A stretch of 64,000 nucleotides of DNA, from positions 227,501 to 291,500 of the forward strand of contig JACVVK020000325.1 of the NCBI GenBank assembly GCA_018292915.2, read 5' to 3'. The position numbers and the translations under genes are program-made. Of this stretch, positions 10,979 to 43,123 are shown piece after piece. Position 1 is the first letter of the stretch; each line of letters starts with the position of its first letter. The notes beneath the pieces are model-generated. The model made no database searches. It was not told the origin of the DNA and saw only the letters and a list, made by a program, of their open reading frames with translations. This stretch comes from Batillaria attramentaria (lineage: Eukaryota > Mollusca > Gastropoda > Batillariidae).

Positions 10979-11400
10979 TAAATAATAATAATAATAACAT
11001 TCTTATATAGCGCAGTATCCCCAGGAAGTGAGCTCAACGCGCTTTACAATTTCTGACTAAAACTAATAAAATCGATAACTCATACTGTCATCACACACAC
11101 ACACACACACACACACACCCTGCCATTCCACCAGCAACAGGGCTCAGGATGGGTCAAGAACTGTTGAGAAACTAGTTATAGGATAGTCTGAACAAGAAGG
11201 TTTTGAGTTTTGCTTTAAAATCAAGTAAGTCAGAAGCATTTCGAATGCACTGGGGAAGAGAATTCCAAATTACAGGGGCTTGATACTGAAATAAATTACC
11301 ATAACTGGGAAGGGTCGCTTGCTGCCAGTTCAGCAGGCGCCTTTCACGTCCATTGAGATAATTATTTGTCCATAGAAGTTGATTTAGTGTATCATTAGAT
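10979..11400 (-). mobile_element. LINE 3'-end remnant
   Basis: On the minus strand this reads WNSLPQCIRNASDLLDFKAK-like C-terminal LINE sequence and ends in a GCGCTATATAAGAATG...(ATT)n tail, seen on + as AATAATAATAATAA at the left end. A (CA)n block lies at 11092-11118. Confidence 0.65.
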
Positions 11401-11491
11401 ATTGTTATCGATTTATTTCGTTTTCAATTTGTTGTTTTCTGTCCAAATTATGAAAGTCTCATTTTGTACCGCTTGATGTGTTTGTCTTATA

Positions 11492-11492
<1 letters not shown>

Positions 11493-11574
<82 letters not shown>
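11493..11574. repeat. (GT)n microsatellite
   Basis: About 40 dinucleotide units, pure. Confidence 0.95.
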
Positions 11575-11575
<1 letters not shown>

Positions 11576-12118
11576 GGAGGTTATGAGGGGGCGAAGAGCG
11601 GAGGAGGGAGGGTTATAGGCGGGGTTGATTTACATTTAATCATGGCAGTCAACACTTTTACATGTAAGTTTCAAGACATGAAAGACTCCACTTTTACGTG
11701 TTGTATTTGTGAAAACAAAAATCCTTTTTAAAAAAGTAATATCAAAGACATTACGTTTGTTTTTTTTAATAGGAAAAAAAACTTTAAAAGGAGTAGAACT
11801 TTCACAAGTGTATATGAAACAGTAACTATGAAGCAATAACTTCAGCCTGTGTGGGCCAAACGGACGTGGATGGTAGCAACGTTCTTCACAAGTAAGTGTT
11901 CCTGTCGAGTGGTTGACAAGTGGGAGACGAAAAGGAACACGTTTTATGTGTCGTGTTTGAGGCGGTTCTTGAAATCTGGAGTGGATGAGTATACCTGGTA
12001 ATACAGCACATATTCACATACTTCAGTCTGATAGCATCAGTAAATACGCACGTAGGCCTACTTCACTCAATTCCTACCAAGCAAGTTTGGCGTTGGGCAC
12101 CAGTAGCCGCACTTAAAA

Positions 12119-12600
12119 AAAAAATTCTAAAGGTACGTAATATTGACTGATCTGACGACAGCATTTTACTTCCTGCTTTCTTTTTGTTTTATTCTCCTTT
12201 TTTTAAGACATATTTGACAAAAAAGACACATGAACATAGTACAAAAACAAAACAAAACAAAGCAAAAAACTCCCAATGTCACAAAACAAAAACAAAACCT
12301 ACCGAATTAAATAGCAATGTCACAATACAAAGACAAGAACAAAACCCCAAAATTAAACAGTAATACCCCCCCCCCCCCCCCAAAAAAAAAAAAAAAAAAC
12401 CAAACAAACAAACAAAACAAAACAAAAACTATTCAAAAAAAAAACCTTACAATACGCAATGAAAAGAAAAGTAAAATCAGACAAAGACTTCCGGCTTTCT
12501 TGTTTGGCCCAGGGCCAACCGCTCTTCTGGTCCGAGCTTGTCTGCAGGTGCTCTCTATCTGTGGATAGTCTAGGAACTTCTTTTTGGTAGTCAGCCTGGG
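12119..12600. repeat. Repeat copy interrupted by an A-rich insertion
   Basis: The outer parts (12119-12180 and 12487-12590) match 14318-14462. The intervening roughly 300 bp is A/C-rich and flanked by ACTTCCTGCTTTCT and ACTTCCGGCTTTCT, consistent with insertion and target-site duplication after the two copies arose. Confidence 0.65.
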
Positions 12601-12629
12601 TTTCCATGGGTTTACATTCGGCTTAGTGG

Positions 12630-12788
12630 GTGGGTGGGGGTTTAACGTCCTTTTCCACCACATAGGGTGATATCAAAGACGGGACAACGATGAAAAAGCC
12701 AGCACAAATATTTGACCCAGCCGGGATCGAACTCACGACCCGAGCATTAGAAGTCCAACGCTCTACCATTCGGCCACCCCGGCTCCCC
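12630..12788 (-). mobile_element. SINE family A
   Basis: Nearly full length, antisense, with a perfect 11-bp target-site duplication CGGCTTAGTGG (12619-12629 and 12789-12799). Confidence 0.9.
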
Positions 12789-13067
12789 CGGCTTAGTGGC
12801 AGTGTTGGCCCTTTGATTATCCTCGTGCAGTAAGAGCCGTCAAGGAACTGTTTGTCTGGACCGAAACCGAAAAAAAGTGTCGAGAACGTGAGATACTCGA
12901 GCGCGGTACGATAGCTAGGGATTAGCAATCCCCACAGTGTACTTCCCCACTCCCTCCTCAGTCCCCCACCCACGCGCGAGCCCCCGCCGCAACACCGCCC
13001 TTCCCGACCCCCAACCCCAATCCCAACCCCTACCAACCCTTCTGCTCCTGAACAATTTAATCCCGCC

Positions 13068-13174
13068 GGCTGGGGCCAAATATTTGTGCTGGCCTTTTTT
13101 TCTCGTTGCCCCGTCTTTGATATCACCCTTATGTGGTGGAAAAGGACGTTAAACTCCCAAACACCCACCCACCC
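13068..13174 (+). mobile_element. 5'-truncated SINE family A
   Basis: Begins at CGGCTGGGGCCAAATATTTG and ends with the family tail. Flanking CCTGAACAATTTA and CCTGAACAGTTTA form a target-site duplication. Confidence 0.85.
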
Positions 13175-13659
13175 TGAACAGTTTAGAGTTCTTTTGTCTT
13201 TTTCTTCCTTTGTATACAAACTTAGGCGTCACGTGACAAAAATGTGCAAGTGTTCTCTCCGAACGCTCGGTACCGATGGCCGATCAGACGTAAATCTTGC
13301 CTCGTATCTTAGCAACGACAGAAGGCTGTAACTGTGCAGGCGTCTTCGTGATGTGTCATTCTTTTGTCGCCCTACGCAGTGCAGGTCGAAGTGTGAAGTT
13401 AAAAAAAAGGTGTTCATGTATCCCTTTGGGGTTGCGCGACAACAACGCGTGTGCTAACGGTTGGCGAAACTCCACAACGTAGGCCTGTCCTGAATTCTCA
13501 GCTCTGGAGTCTTGCAAAAGGGGGACGTAAAGAAGATGGCGGGGAGTTATCTGGCCCAAAAGTTCTGACGATGATTGCTCCAAAGTGAAACTATCTGTCT
13601 GAAATATTAGTACACATACGTCTTTACTCTTTAACTCTTCTAAATATGCGGCAAGAGAA

Positions 13660-13767
13660 AAAAAATCGTGGAAGGTATGTGTGGAGAATATGACTGCCCA
13701 TTTAATCTCAAAGTAAAAAGCCCTCCAACGAGGTGGTTTAGGAGATACCCATCATTACATCCGCGCG

Positions 13768-13841
<74 letters not shown>

Positions 13842-14015
13842 GCCCAACTCCCGCCAAAAAGAACGCAGCCGCATAGTGTCACGTCAGGTACCAATGACGC
13901 AGATTCCGTCACTGTGTGCGTGAAAGTATGTATTGTCCAGAGAAACGTCACCGTCTTGTTTTTTGGCGCTGGAACTTGCTTGTGCGCGCATCGAAATCTG
14001 CCCCATCCTAAAAAA
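13660..14015 (+). repeat. Left end of segmental duplication (copy 1)
   Basis: Matches 52760-53090 in order and orientation, including CCTCCAACGAGGTGGTTTAG, a shared (AC)n tract (13764-13838 here) and AACTCCCGCCAAAAAGAACG. Together with the 15003-19265 match it defines the duplication that produced gene 3. Confidence 0.75.
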
Positions 14016-14317
14016 AAACCAAAAAAAAACTCCGCCGTTTTGGATAGCACCATTGAAGACGGCGGCGTTACTGTTACCTGACTTGTAAAAAGATAAAAGT
14101 CCCCCCTTCAAATGTGGTCGCGACGACCACAAACATGATCTGAGTGGTGTCTCCGTCCGTTTTGTTTGCGCAGACAAAAAAATAAATAAAAGGAGGAAGT
14201 ACATTAATTTCGCTCCACTAGGGGGCGCAAAGGGCTGGGCTAAATTGCAGTGTAAAGCTTCTGTGACGACCGTGTGGCTTACCACAAACAGCGACCATAT
14301 GCGCTTAGATTCTGAAG

Positions 14318-14462
14318 GTACGTAATACTGACTGATCTGACGACAGCATTATACTTCCTGCTTTCTTGTCTGGCCCAGGGCCAACCGTTTTTCTGGTCCG
14401 AGCTTGTCTGCAGGTGCTCTCTATCTGTGGATAGTCTAGGAACTTCTTTTGGTGGTCAGCCG
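14318..14462 (+). repeat. Second copy of the 12119 repeat
   Basis: Uninterrupted version of the 12119-12600 repeat. It shares GGTACGTAATA, GGCCCAGGGCCAACCG and GGATAGTCTAGGAACTTC. Confidence 0.7.
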
Positions 14463-14838
14463 GTTATTTTTCTCCGCTTGCGAAACTCTCAGAAATTTGC
14501 GTCTAGTAGCGTACTGCGTCGTTGCGTGGACTAAAGGTGTCTCTGAAAGGATATTCTGTTATCATATGATGATATCTGTCCAAGCACAGATGTCCCGAGG
14601 AAGTAGAAATACTGACATGTCCAGTGTTCTTCTTGGTATGGTTGCGTAGTTCTGCCTGTTGAGTTTTTGTTTTTGATTTTTTCTCTCAAGATTGTGGTTG
14701 ACTGTCAGCAGGGCAGAGCCTTCAGTAGCATCAAGGGGCGGCCTGTTTCCAAACCCAAAGCACTGGTTGTGCAAAAGCAGCAACAAAAAAGAAGAAGAAA
14801 AAAAAGGCAGAGGACCTGCCATCCGCCTTAACCTTGCT

Positions 14839-35326
<20,488 letters not shown>

Positions 35327-35708
35327 CTGTTCGCCTCCCACAAAGGAATCATTGTTGTCTTGTACATAGCTGTGAGGTTACCAGCAAAGCACTGTTAGTG
35401 CTAAACTTTCATTTTCTTTTATTCATTACTGGTCGCGAGGTCAAGACAAAACCTGAACGGTGTCTGGATGGGACATGGACGAGTCAGAAGGACACATGAA
35501 TATTTTTTTGAGGAGAAAATTTGAACCACTTAACCATTCTGAACTACGCAAACGACAGCTGTGTTCGCAGTATTTCTCTTCTCTTCCAAATCACTGACCT
35601 GAAACCTCGAGTTTTAAGCGTATGGAACTGAGCGCAAAGGGGCACAATCTGCTGTGGATACAAAGATTAACACTGATATACTGTAGTTTACTCCCTTGGA
35701 CCGGCATC

Positions 35709-35709
<1 letters not shown>

Positions 35710-35779
<70 letters not shown>
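35710..35779. repeat. (CT)n(CA)n microsatellite
   Basis: Adjacent pure dinucleotide runs 380 bp beyond the gene 2 stop. Confidence 0.95.
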
Positions 35780-35782
<3 letters not shown>

Positions 35783-35854
35783 TCGTCTGTGCCTTATCCT
35801 TTCCACTGGAAGACATGGACAAGGATAGACTACAAACTTAATTGCCACGCTAGC

Positions 35855-36290
35855 TTTTGGTCTTTTAGCGGCACACTGCCTGCCTACTTGTCCTCGTCAT
35901 TAACCATCTACCAGCGGTCTAGGTCTCTTCGCTTGATAGCTCCGAACGCCTTCTTGTCGTACATAAGACCTGCAACATGCTACAGAGCTTTGATTCACTC
36001 CGTCCTGACGTTCTCTTTTTTTCTGCTGGTTTTGGTTCCTTGATGTGAAAGAGAAAAATTAGTTCGATGGTATTGGATGAATGTGTGTGTGGTATGATCG
36101 TTGGGGCCAAACAACACTCACTCACAGAGCTGGTCAAAGTGAGAGCCATGGACAAAGCAAACAAAATTAAACGTGACCCGTCCCATGTCCTTGACCAGTT
36201 TGTCCAACTTCTCCCTTTAGAAGGACGATTGCGCCGTGCCGAAGTGCCGCACCAAAAGCTTCCGGCAAAGTTTCGATATCTCTTCTAAAT
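35855..36290 (+). mobile_element. LINE C-terminal remnants
   Basis: Decayed frames include GTLPAYLSSSLTIYQRSRSL and PKCRTKSFRQSF, which resemble C-terminal tails of non-LTR retrotransposons. Several stops and frameshifts. Confidence 0.5.
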
Positions 36291-36343
36291 TCACACCAGT
36301 AAAACACTGTTCATGCCCCTCATTGGGCCGGTTCTGTGTATGG

Positions 36344-36688
36344 ACCACAGACCTAAAAAAGATAGGCCCACCGCTGCACGCTGCCACCGCTGCTTGCGAG
36401 TTTCGCTATCGCGGCCATCTTGTGAATACCAGAACTCAGATGCTCTGTGTACAGGACGCCTCGTTCGAAATACAAAGTTCTTTAGAAAGACGTCATCAGA
36501 AATGTGAAGTAAGATAAAGCGGACCAATGCTATGCGCGCTATGTAAACAGCTGATAGCGCCTGGCCAATGCTATGCGCGCCACGTAAACAGCTGATAGCG
36601 TCTGGCACTTCCAGGTACTCGCAACATGGCGCGCGGCGGCGTCACACTTCCAGCACCGCACGGGGTCTATCTTTTTTAGGTCTGTGGT
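36344..36688. mobile_element. MITE with 21-bp terminal inverted repeats
   Basis: Ends ACCACAGACCTAAAAAAGATA and its complement. Flanking ATGG on both sides may be the target duplication. It holds a 41-bp tandem duplication at 36523-36604 (CCAATGCTATGCGCGC...). Confidence 0.85.
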
Positions 36689-37185
36689 ATGGACCGAGTT
36701 TGGTGGACGAAGGTGTTTGTAATAGTGCATTAGTGTGATGATGAATTTACATTTCATGTTATTTTGATAGCTATTTTAAATGGTGCACACTATAATATAA
36801 CAATAATAATAATAATAATAATATAACACAATACACAATCATAGCTGTGTGTACGTAACGTGTATGTGACGTGTATTTCATGTGTATGTAATGTGACGTA
36901 TTTCATATACATGTATATGTATTGCCACCCTACTATTGTGAGGCGCCCAGAGCTCCAGCAGGAGGTTGGGCGCCAGACAAATCCTCATTATTATTATTAT
37001 TATTATTAAGAAGTAAAGTGGGTGATATTTTATTGAAACCTTTATCCAATTTTAAAGTGTGTTAAACATCAGTCTATGTGGGTTTGTTGGTTTTTTTTTT
37101 TCATTTTATGTTGTATGTATTGACTGGTTGTTCGTGTCCACCTCAACCAAATTTCTCATTTGGGATAATAAAGATTGATTTGAAT

Positions 37186-37485
37186 TTGAAGTCCTTTGGA
37201 CGAAGATCTTTTCACTACCAAGCCCCTGTAATTAGGACTTCTCTTCCCCGGTACATTCGTAGTGCATTACTTTTTGTAATCGTAATGATTTTTATTGTCA
37301 GTTTTGTCTGAGCAGACAGCACAATTTCCCTTGGAGGGACGAATAAAGTGATATCTTATCTTATCTAACTTGCTTGATTTCAAACCCATGCTTCCTTGCT
37401 TGCTTGAAAACCCATGTTCAGACTGTCAAATGACGAGTTTACCATAGATTTTCCGCCGTTCTGAGCCCTTTTGTGGAGTGGCTGG

Positions 37486-37569
<84 letters not shown>

Positions 37570-37681
37570 GTCAGTATGTGTTGCAGACTCTTATTAGTTT
37601 ATACGGTAATTCTGAAGCGCCTTGAGCTCACCTTGTGGGGATACTGCTCTATATAAGTTTATTATTATTATTATTATTATT
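37186..37681 (+). mobile_element. LINE 3'-end remnant with (GCGT)n(GT)n and (ATT)n
   Basis: SFGRRSFHYQAPVIRTSLPR-type C-terminus, a (GCGT)n/(GT)n array at 37488-37566, then CTTGTGGGGATACTGCTCTA and (ATT)n. A related (ATT)n tail also sits at 36985-37009. Confidence 0.75.
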
Positions 37682-38415
37682 ACACGCCGATCGATAAAGT
37701 CGCTAAAACTAGCAACCAATCAGCACTATCTATTTGGACCTCAGTCCGCGACAAAATAATGTCGTCTGCTAAGTACGCGGTACACTTCTACGTTCGTAGA
37801 AAGACAAATACGCCAACCAGAGCCACTCCAATGGTTTCAGATGCTATATTGTGTCCCAAGTGATTAATTCTGATGCAAGGTTTACATAAATGCATTTTTG
37901 GAGGAAAACGCTATATATTCCTCTTACACATAACGTTGCAGATGACACCCTAGAAATGCTTTAAAATTCACCACAAAAAAATCACAAAAATCAGGCAGTC
38001 ATAGACCCATGTGTAGAGTAAATTTCAACAAATTCCAATATTCTGGTTTTTGGCAATGTTGGCAGCGACCACATACCCCCTCATTCCACGGTTCCGTGCC
38101 AGCCGCGCATGAATACAAACAGTCCACAAGCCAGTCTCATTTTTCCCTAATTTTACTATTACCTGGCATGAAACTTGTTTACAAACACAACAAAAAGCAC
38201 CAGATTGTTATTGTTTACACACAAATTTTAAAAGGGGCAAAGATTTTCTACTATATTTAGCGTAGTTACTTACTACATGACCCGGAAGCTATTACTGGTC
38301 TGTAACCTGTTTAAGCGCGTTCACTGTGTTCCACGGCGTCGTTGTATGCCCGACAAAGTAACGTATTGAGTTTTTAAGAATGACAGCATCCTTCGTGCAA
38401 GGCGAGCGGGGCTAG
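37682..38415. other. Spacer between tail-to-tail paralogues
   Basis: No coding frame or named repeat recognised. Polyadenylation signals for both genes should lie in 35327-38415, but I cannot fix them. Confidence 0.35.
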
Positions 38416-38547
38416 TTAAAACGTTTCTCTCAGAGTTTTCTTCAGCAGAGCAACCGCCGTCCTCTCCTTGTGCCTTTCCAGAACCTCTTCAAGGTGGGTG
38501 AAAAAGGCGATCTCGGACCTGTACCCGGACCTCGTCAAGGACAGCAT
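38416..38547 (-). CDS. Paralogue last exon, Death domain second half
   Basis: 44 codons including TAA; acceptor ACACAG, same start (ATG CTG TCC) as gene 2 exon 19. Confidence 0.85.
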   Translation of the reverse strand: MLSLTRSGYRSEIAFFTHLEEVLERHKERTAVALLKKTLRETF

Positions 38548-38661
38548 CTGTGTGAGCGGAAGAATCAATGCAAACTTATTTGAATACCTGAAGTTTGTTC
38601 AACAAAGCGCGTACTTTTTCAAAGTTAAGTAAAAGGCTTCGGGGGGTACATTCATTAAAAT

Positions 38662-38731
<70 letters not shown>

Positions 38732-39842
38732 GAAGCCGGTATCCGGTATCCGATATAGCCGAGCTGTCAGGGTGTTGAACTCTAAATGCTCGAGTCCTGA
38801 GTTCGAATCCAAGGGGCCAAAATATCTGTGCCCGCTTTACTCTCGTAACGCTCGTTGCCCTGTCTTCGGTATCACCCGTTAGTGACGGAAAAAGTGACAC
38901 CTTCAACCAGCATTTCTTGATTTTAAAAAAAGTGAATGAAGCCAGTATGTTGCTTTAAAGTGTATTACAGGTGTCTTTAAAGATGGAACAATTACTAATA
39001 CCCAGCTGGTATAGTTCGCCCGTTGGGTCGGTTGGGGGGGGGGGGGGGCAAATGTATGCCAGTCATTAGTCAAGAGGAGCAAATGTATCCCAGCTGTGCG
39101 GGATGGGGTGCATATTATCCTGGATTTGGGTCTCGCGAGATGAAGTCACGTGACAGCTAACTTCGCTTTATGAATATAACTTAAACGAAAGCATTAAATG
39201 ACTGCAGCCATATCGCGGAAATATCGCGGGAGCTGATCGGACTAAAGGGGCGAGATACAATCGCCCCGCTGAGTGGAGAGCTGGAGTACATCTGCTCCCG
39301 GTGCATGTAACTGGGATACATTTGCACCCCCTAGCGGGCGAACTATACCAACTGGGCATTACTAATATACTAATAGCCTGCCAGCTGATCAAATCAACCG
39401 CCTTCAGCGTGTACAGAACAGTGCAGCGCGTCTCATTCTCAAAAAGCGTAAACGTGACCATGTTACACCTCTTCTGAAGGAATTACACTGGCTACCTGTT
39501 CGATACCGTATCATGTATAAAATAGCAACACTAGCTTACCGTCACTTCGTCAAATCCCTCCCGCAGTACCTCACAGAGAAGCTCACTACATATGAAACCT
39601 CCCGTTCACTTCGCTCATCTTCTGAGAAACTATTAAAAATACCCCGTGTCAGTCTGAAAACGTATGGCCAACGTTCCTTCAGTTACTCTGCTCCCCACAT
39701 CTGGAATTCACTGCCCATCTCCCTTAGAAGTCTCCCTTCTCTGTCACAGTTCAAGGCACACCTTAAAACCTATCTGTTTCGGCAAGCTTTCCACTAAAAT
39801 TTTTACCGTATCCTCCTCTGTATCCCACATCCGCCCCGTGTG

Positions 39843-39906
<64 letters not shown>

Positions 39907-39976
39907 TGTGTGTGTGTGTGTGTGTGTAGCGCGCACTGAGTGTTCTCTTGGGCAGATTTCTGCGCAATATAAAACA

Positions 39977-40010
<34 letters not shown>

Positions 40011-40284
40011 TATGTACTAGCAGTACATTCATGCGAGAAGGGTGTATAGCTTTACCCGGAAGTTCTTCTCCGAAGGTGTAAGTGACTTTCCCTTGATCGT
40101 GATCGTTTTCAGCTCATCTTTTGTCATCCCAAGAGCATAGCAGTACACCCTGATGTTGTCTGTATTCATCGTCTGTGACAGTTCCAGCACCGTGTTGTCG
40201 ATGGCAGAAAGATGACCTGATAATATTTCAAGAAGAAAGTACATTACGAGTGAGTCAGTGACGGGGTATTCTTCTTCCTCTTCT

Positions 40285-40321
<37 letters not shown>

Positions 40322-42129
40322 CATCTGATTCATGCAACCGTGGTGCCCTGCTATGTTAGGATGCGTTCTATGTGCGTGTGGGTAATATCTGAATGCGCAA
40401 TGAGTTGATGTATTTTCAAAAATTGCGCTGTATCAATGTGATTTTTTTTTTCTCTTTGTCATTTCCAGTGATGTCCCTCCCAAATGCTCGGTGGAATCCA
40501 CGGAAGACTCGGAAACTGGGGTAAGTTTTTTTTAAAAGATTATTATTATTATGCAGGATGACGAGGATGAGGGTATGATGACACGTGGAGGTTCACGCTC
40601 TTTTGGAGCATTTTGCGCTTCCTGTCACACATATCCCGGCGTTAACCAGTCCCGGGAACTGCGGAACCTACGGCATCTGTAGTTTCCTTCCAGGTGCATA
40701 CGCTGATTTTGTATACAGGATAGCAAACTAGAGTTTCTGAGCCAGCAAGACACAAACAACAACAAAATAATTACATTAATCGGTGTTTTCCATCTTGCAC
40801 TGTCACGTGCAAACAAAGTTGGGTGTAATCACACTTGTACAGTATAAACTTTGTATTCATGAAATCTGCTAAAAATCTGCTTTGACGTGTGTGTCAGTAC
40901 CTTAACATTCGACACATTGTTCTCCTCATACCGTTTCACAAAATAACAATTAATCGGCATTCATGAAGAAAAAAATTACTTCATTGTAAACGTTGGATAA
41001 ATCCAAAGAAAATAACATTAAATTCAAATAAGATTTAAATTGTACCGGCCTCCGTAGTGTACTGGGACCTCCATGGCATCATCTTACCATCATCCTCATC
41101 TCCATCCTCATGCATAATAAAAAAAAAATTGCTCCAGCTTTCGAGCCCTCCGTGGATTCCACCCATTCCACCCATGACCTTGGAGGAACACCACTGGAGC
41201 TGGCAAAAAGAGTTGGGGCAGCAAAAATAAATAAATTAATTAAATTAAATAATTGTACTTACCTCCCCTTGCAGAGCCCGGATGTCCACCGAAAAGAGGC
41301 GTCAGGTCGAGATGCAGGATTCCGACACTGGAGTACTGGCTGTTATCACGCGTTGTCCTGGTAACGACAATGGCGCCAGTTGCTGGTTCGTGTCCGTCAA
41401 TCACTTTCAGAACAAACGTCGTATGGCTGAGTCTGCCACCCACCTGGTACTCCACAATGGAGAACTCCTCCTGCATGAATTCAGAACGCAAAATGACGCT
41501 ATTTCCGGGTTTGTTTTTTTCCCGTGCCAAATGTTAGCGTCTGCTTACAGTGTTAGCATTACTGGATTTATGCTAAAGTTCCGCTGTAAACATGCTATCA
41601 AAGTTAGTAGTAAAATCAGTACACGCTAAACCTATGCTAACAACTTTCCAAATAAGGAAACGTCTGCTATTTAACTGCTATCGGTATGCAAATTAACTGT
41701 AAATAAATTGCTAACCTTTTGCTGCCGAAATGCTGACAAATCTTTGGTTTCTCATGACCAGACCTTTCCATGCTTTATTTATGCTGACATATCTTCGGTT
41801 TCACAAAACCAGCCATTTCCGTGCTTGGTCTATGCTAACATATCCACCATTTTTTTGTGGGACACGCGGAAGCATTAATTAAAAGCTGGGAAGAGCTAAT
41901 AATAATAACAACTAATACATGGCTTTTACAGAGCGCCGTTCTCCAACTTCCAAGAACTCGCTGTGCTTACCGCGTAGATATCCTTGAGGTTGCCTTTAAG
42001 TCTCAGTCGGAACGTCTCTCGCCTGAAAGCATAGGCCACCTTTGGCTCCGCCATGCACCGGTAACCTTGACCTTCCAGTCGTCTGATCACCGGTTCGTAT
42101 TTCTCCTCAGACACAAAGCAAACCATGAC
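38416..42129 (-). CDS. Gene 2 paralogue, C-terminal four exons (minus strand)
   Basis: In transcription order the exons are 42129-41971, 41470-41263, 40216-40056 and 38547-38416, with 159, 208, 161 and 132 nt; gene 2 has 159, 211, 155 and 132. Intron phases are identical (0, 1, 0) and all splice sites are canonical. The encoded product contains VMVCFVSEEKYEPVIRRLEG, FSIVEYQVGGRLSHTTFVLK, the Death domain helix DNIRVYCYALGMTKDELKTI, and ends MLSLTRSGYRSEIAFFTHLE to RETF-stop. No upstream exons were found to the right, where LINE sequence begins near 43.1 kb, so it is either a 5'-truncated copy or uses exons I could not see. The open, conserved frames suggest it is not an old pseudogene. Confidence 0.78.
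38662..38900 (+). repeat. (CT)n followed by a diverged SINE A relative
   Basis: (CT)n at 38662-38728, then GAAGCCGG...TGAGTTCGAATCC and TATCACCCGTTAGTGACGGA, a strongly diverged family A copy. Confidence 0.65.
39000..39357. mobile_element. MITE with 9-bp target-site duplication
   Basis: Terminal inverted repeats CCCAGCTGGTATAGTTCGCC and GGCGAACTATACCAACTGGG, flanked by a perfect ATTACTAAT at 38991-38999 and 39358-39366. A 9-bp duplication suggests a Mutator-like family. Confidence 0.85.
39366..40010 (+). mobile_element. LINE C-terminal remnant
   Basis: Decayed frames read LQRVQNSAARLILKKRKRDH and APHIWNSLPISLRSLPSLSQ, then a (TGCG)n(TG)n tract (39838-39927) and an (ATT)n tail. It occupies the last intron of the minus-strand paralogue. 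Confidence 0.85.
40056..40216 (-). CDS. Paralogue exon, Death domain first half
   Basis: 161 nt; encodes HLSAIDNTVLELSQTMNTDN and onward to PSEKNFR. Donor CGG|GTAAAG. Two residues longer than gene 2. Confidence 0.85.
40466..40672 (-). mobile_element. Truncated SINE family B
   Basis: Only the 3' half, antisense and diverged (CTTCCTGTCACACATATCCC, GTTAACCAGTCCCGGGAACT). Confidence 0.7.
41044..41226 (+). mobile_element. SINE family B with internal deletion
   Basis: A 15-bp head fragment (CCGGCCTCCGTAGTGTA) is joined directly to the family B 3' third. Confidence 0.75.
41263..41470 (-). CDS. Paralogue exon matching gene 2 exon 17
   Basis: 208 nt, phase 0 to 1; donor GGAG|GTAAGT, present once. 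Confidence 0.85.
41971..42129 (-). CDS. Paralogue exon matching gene 2 exon 16
   Basis: 53 codons, phase 0; acceptor TATTTCAG|GTCATG, donor GCG|GTAAGC. Confidence 0.85.
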
Positions 42130-42284
42130 CTGAAATAATAAGAACAAGAAGAAGTGTAGTACAGGTGTTTTTTGTTGTTTTTTTTTAAACCAATTTCTCG
42201 GCATCGTTTGTCAACCGGAAAACAACTTTTACTAATACCTTCAGACAGAAGACACAATGTGAAAGACGTGTATGCAAATGTTTC

Positions 42285-42605
42285 TAATAGGTAGCGCGTC
42301 GGATTTAGCCGCTGCGTTACTGAACGGCCGTCACCAATGTCATGGCGATGAAGCGTGGGTTCGAGCCCAGGTCAAGCTTGTGATATGTGATACCGGTTTT
42401 TTTTTTCCCTGGCTGCCGGGCTGCTGATTGGGGGTTTTTTCTCCGGGTTATCCGGCTTTCCTCCCCAGCAAAATTGCAAAATTGTACCAAAAAAAAAAAA
42501 TGTTTTTTTAAATGGATCGGTGTTGGGTGGCGCTGCACCGCGGCGACGCTCTTCCCCCGGGGGAAGCAACCCGAATTTCCCGAAAGGGATAATAAAGTAG
42601 TTAAA
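42285..42605 (+). mobile_element. SINE family C
   Basis: B-box-like GGGTTCGAGCCC, then a body with GGTGGCGCTGCACCGCGGCG and the tail GGGATAATAAAGTAGTTAA. Confidence 0.7.
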
Positions 42606-43123
42606 AAAAAAGATAACAGGCTTTAGATAAGAACAATCGTTGTGGAAACTTCTGACCCGGAGTAGAACTGGTATGCCCGTACATTTTGTTTACGCGACTG
42701 CGTCCATTGTGGCTTTTTTAAACTGTAGTTGTTAAAGAAAGCCAACAAACTTATACATGTAGACTGAGAACTGCTCACCCGCCTGGCAGGCAGGACTCCT
42801 TTTTGCTGCTCGGAAATTGGCTAATATTTTAGCTAATTACAAGAGCTGTGACAACTTGATTGGTGTCAGTATGTGAGAGGGTGATTCTCCTGTTGGCAGT
42901 GTGCATGAGCATTGTTTTTTCGTAATGGATAATGACCGGAGTGGACTTACAGCATGAGGTGAACTGACAGTGGTGAAGGTGAAAGGTCGGATCGCTGCAG
43001 TGTGTCAGTGCATTGGTGGCTGTGCTATTTTTAGCATACACAGTACTGTGTGACGCCGACCGGTCGTATCCCAACTCCGAACTGACTGTGCTGTGGTAAT
43101 AACGAACCGAATGGGGAGAGATT
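42606..43123 (+). other. Possible LINE 5' UTR
   Basis: No frame recognised. It precedes LINE ORF1 directly and may contain its 5' UTR; the element's left end is not visible. Confidence 0.3.
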
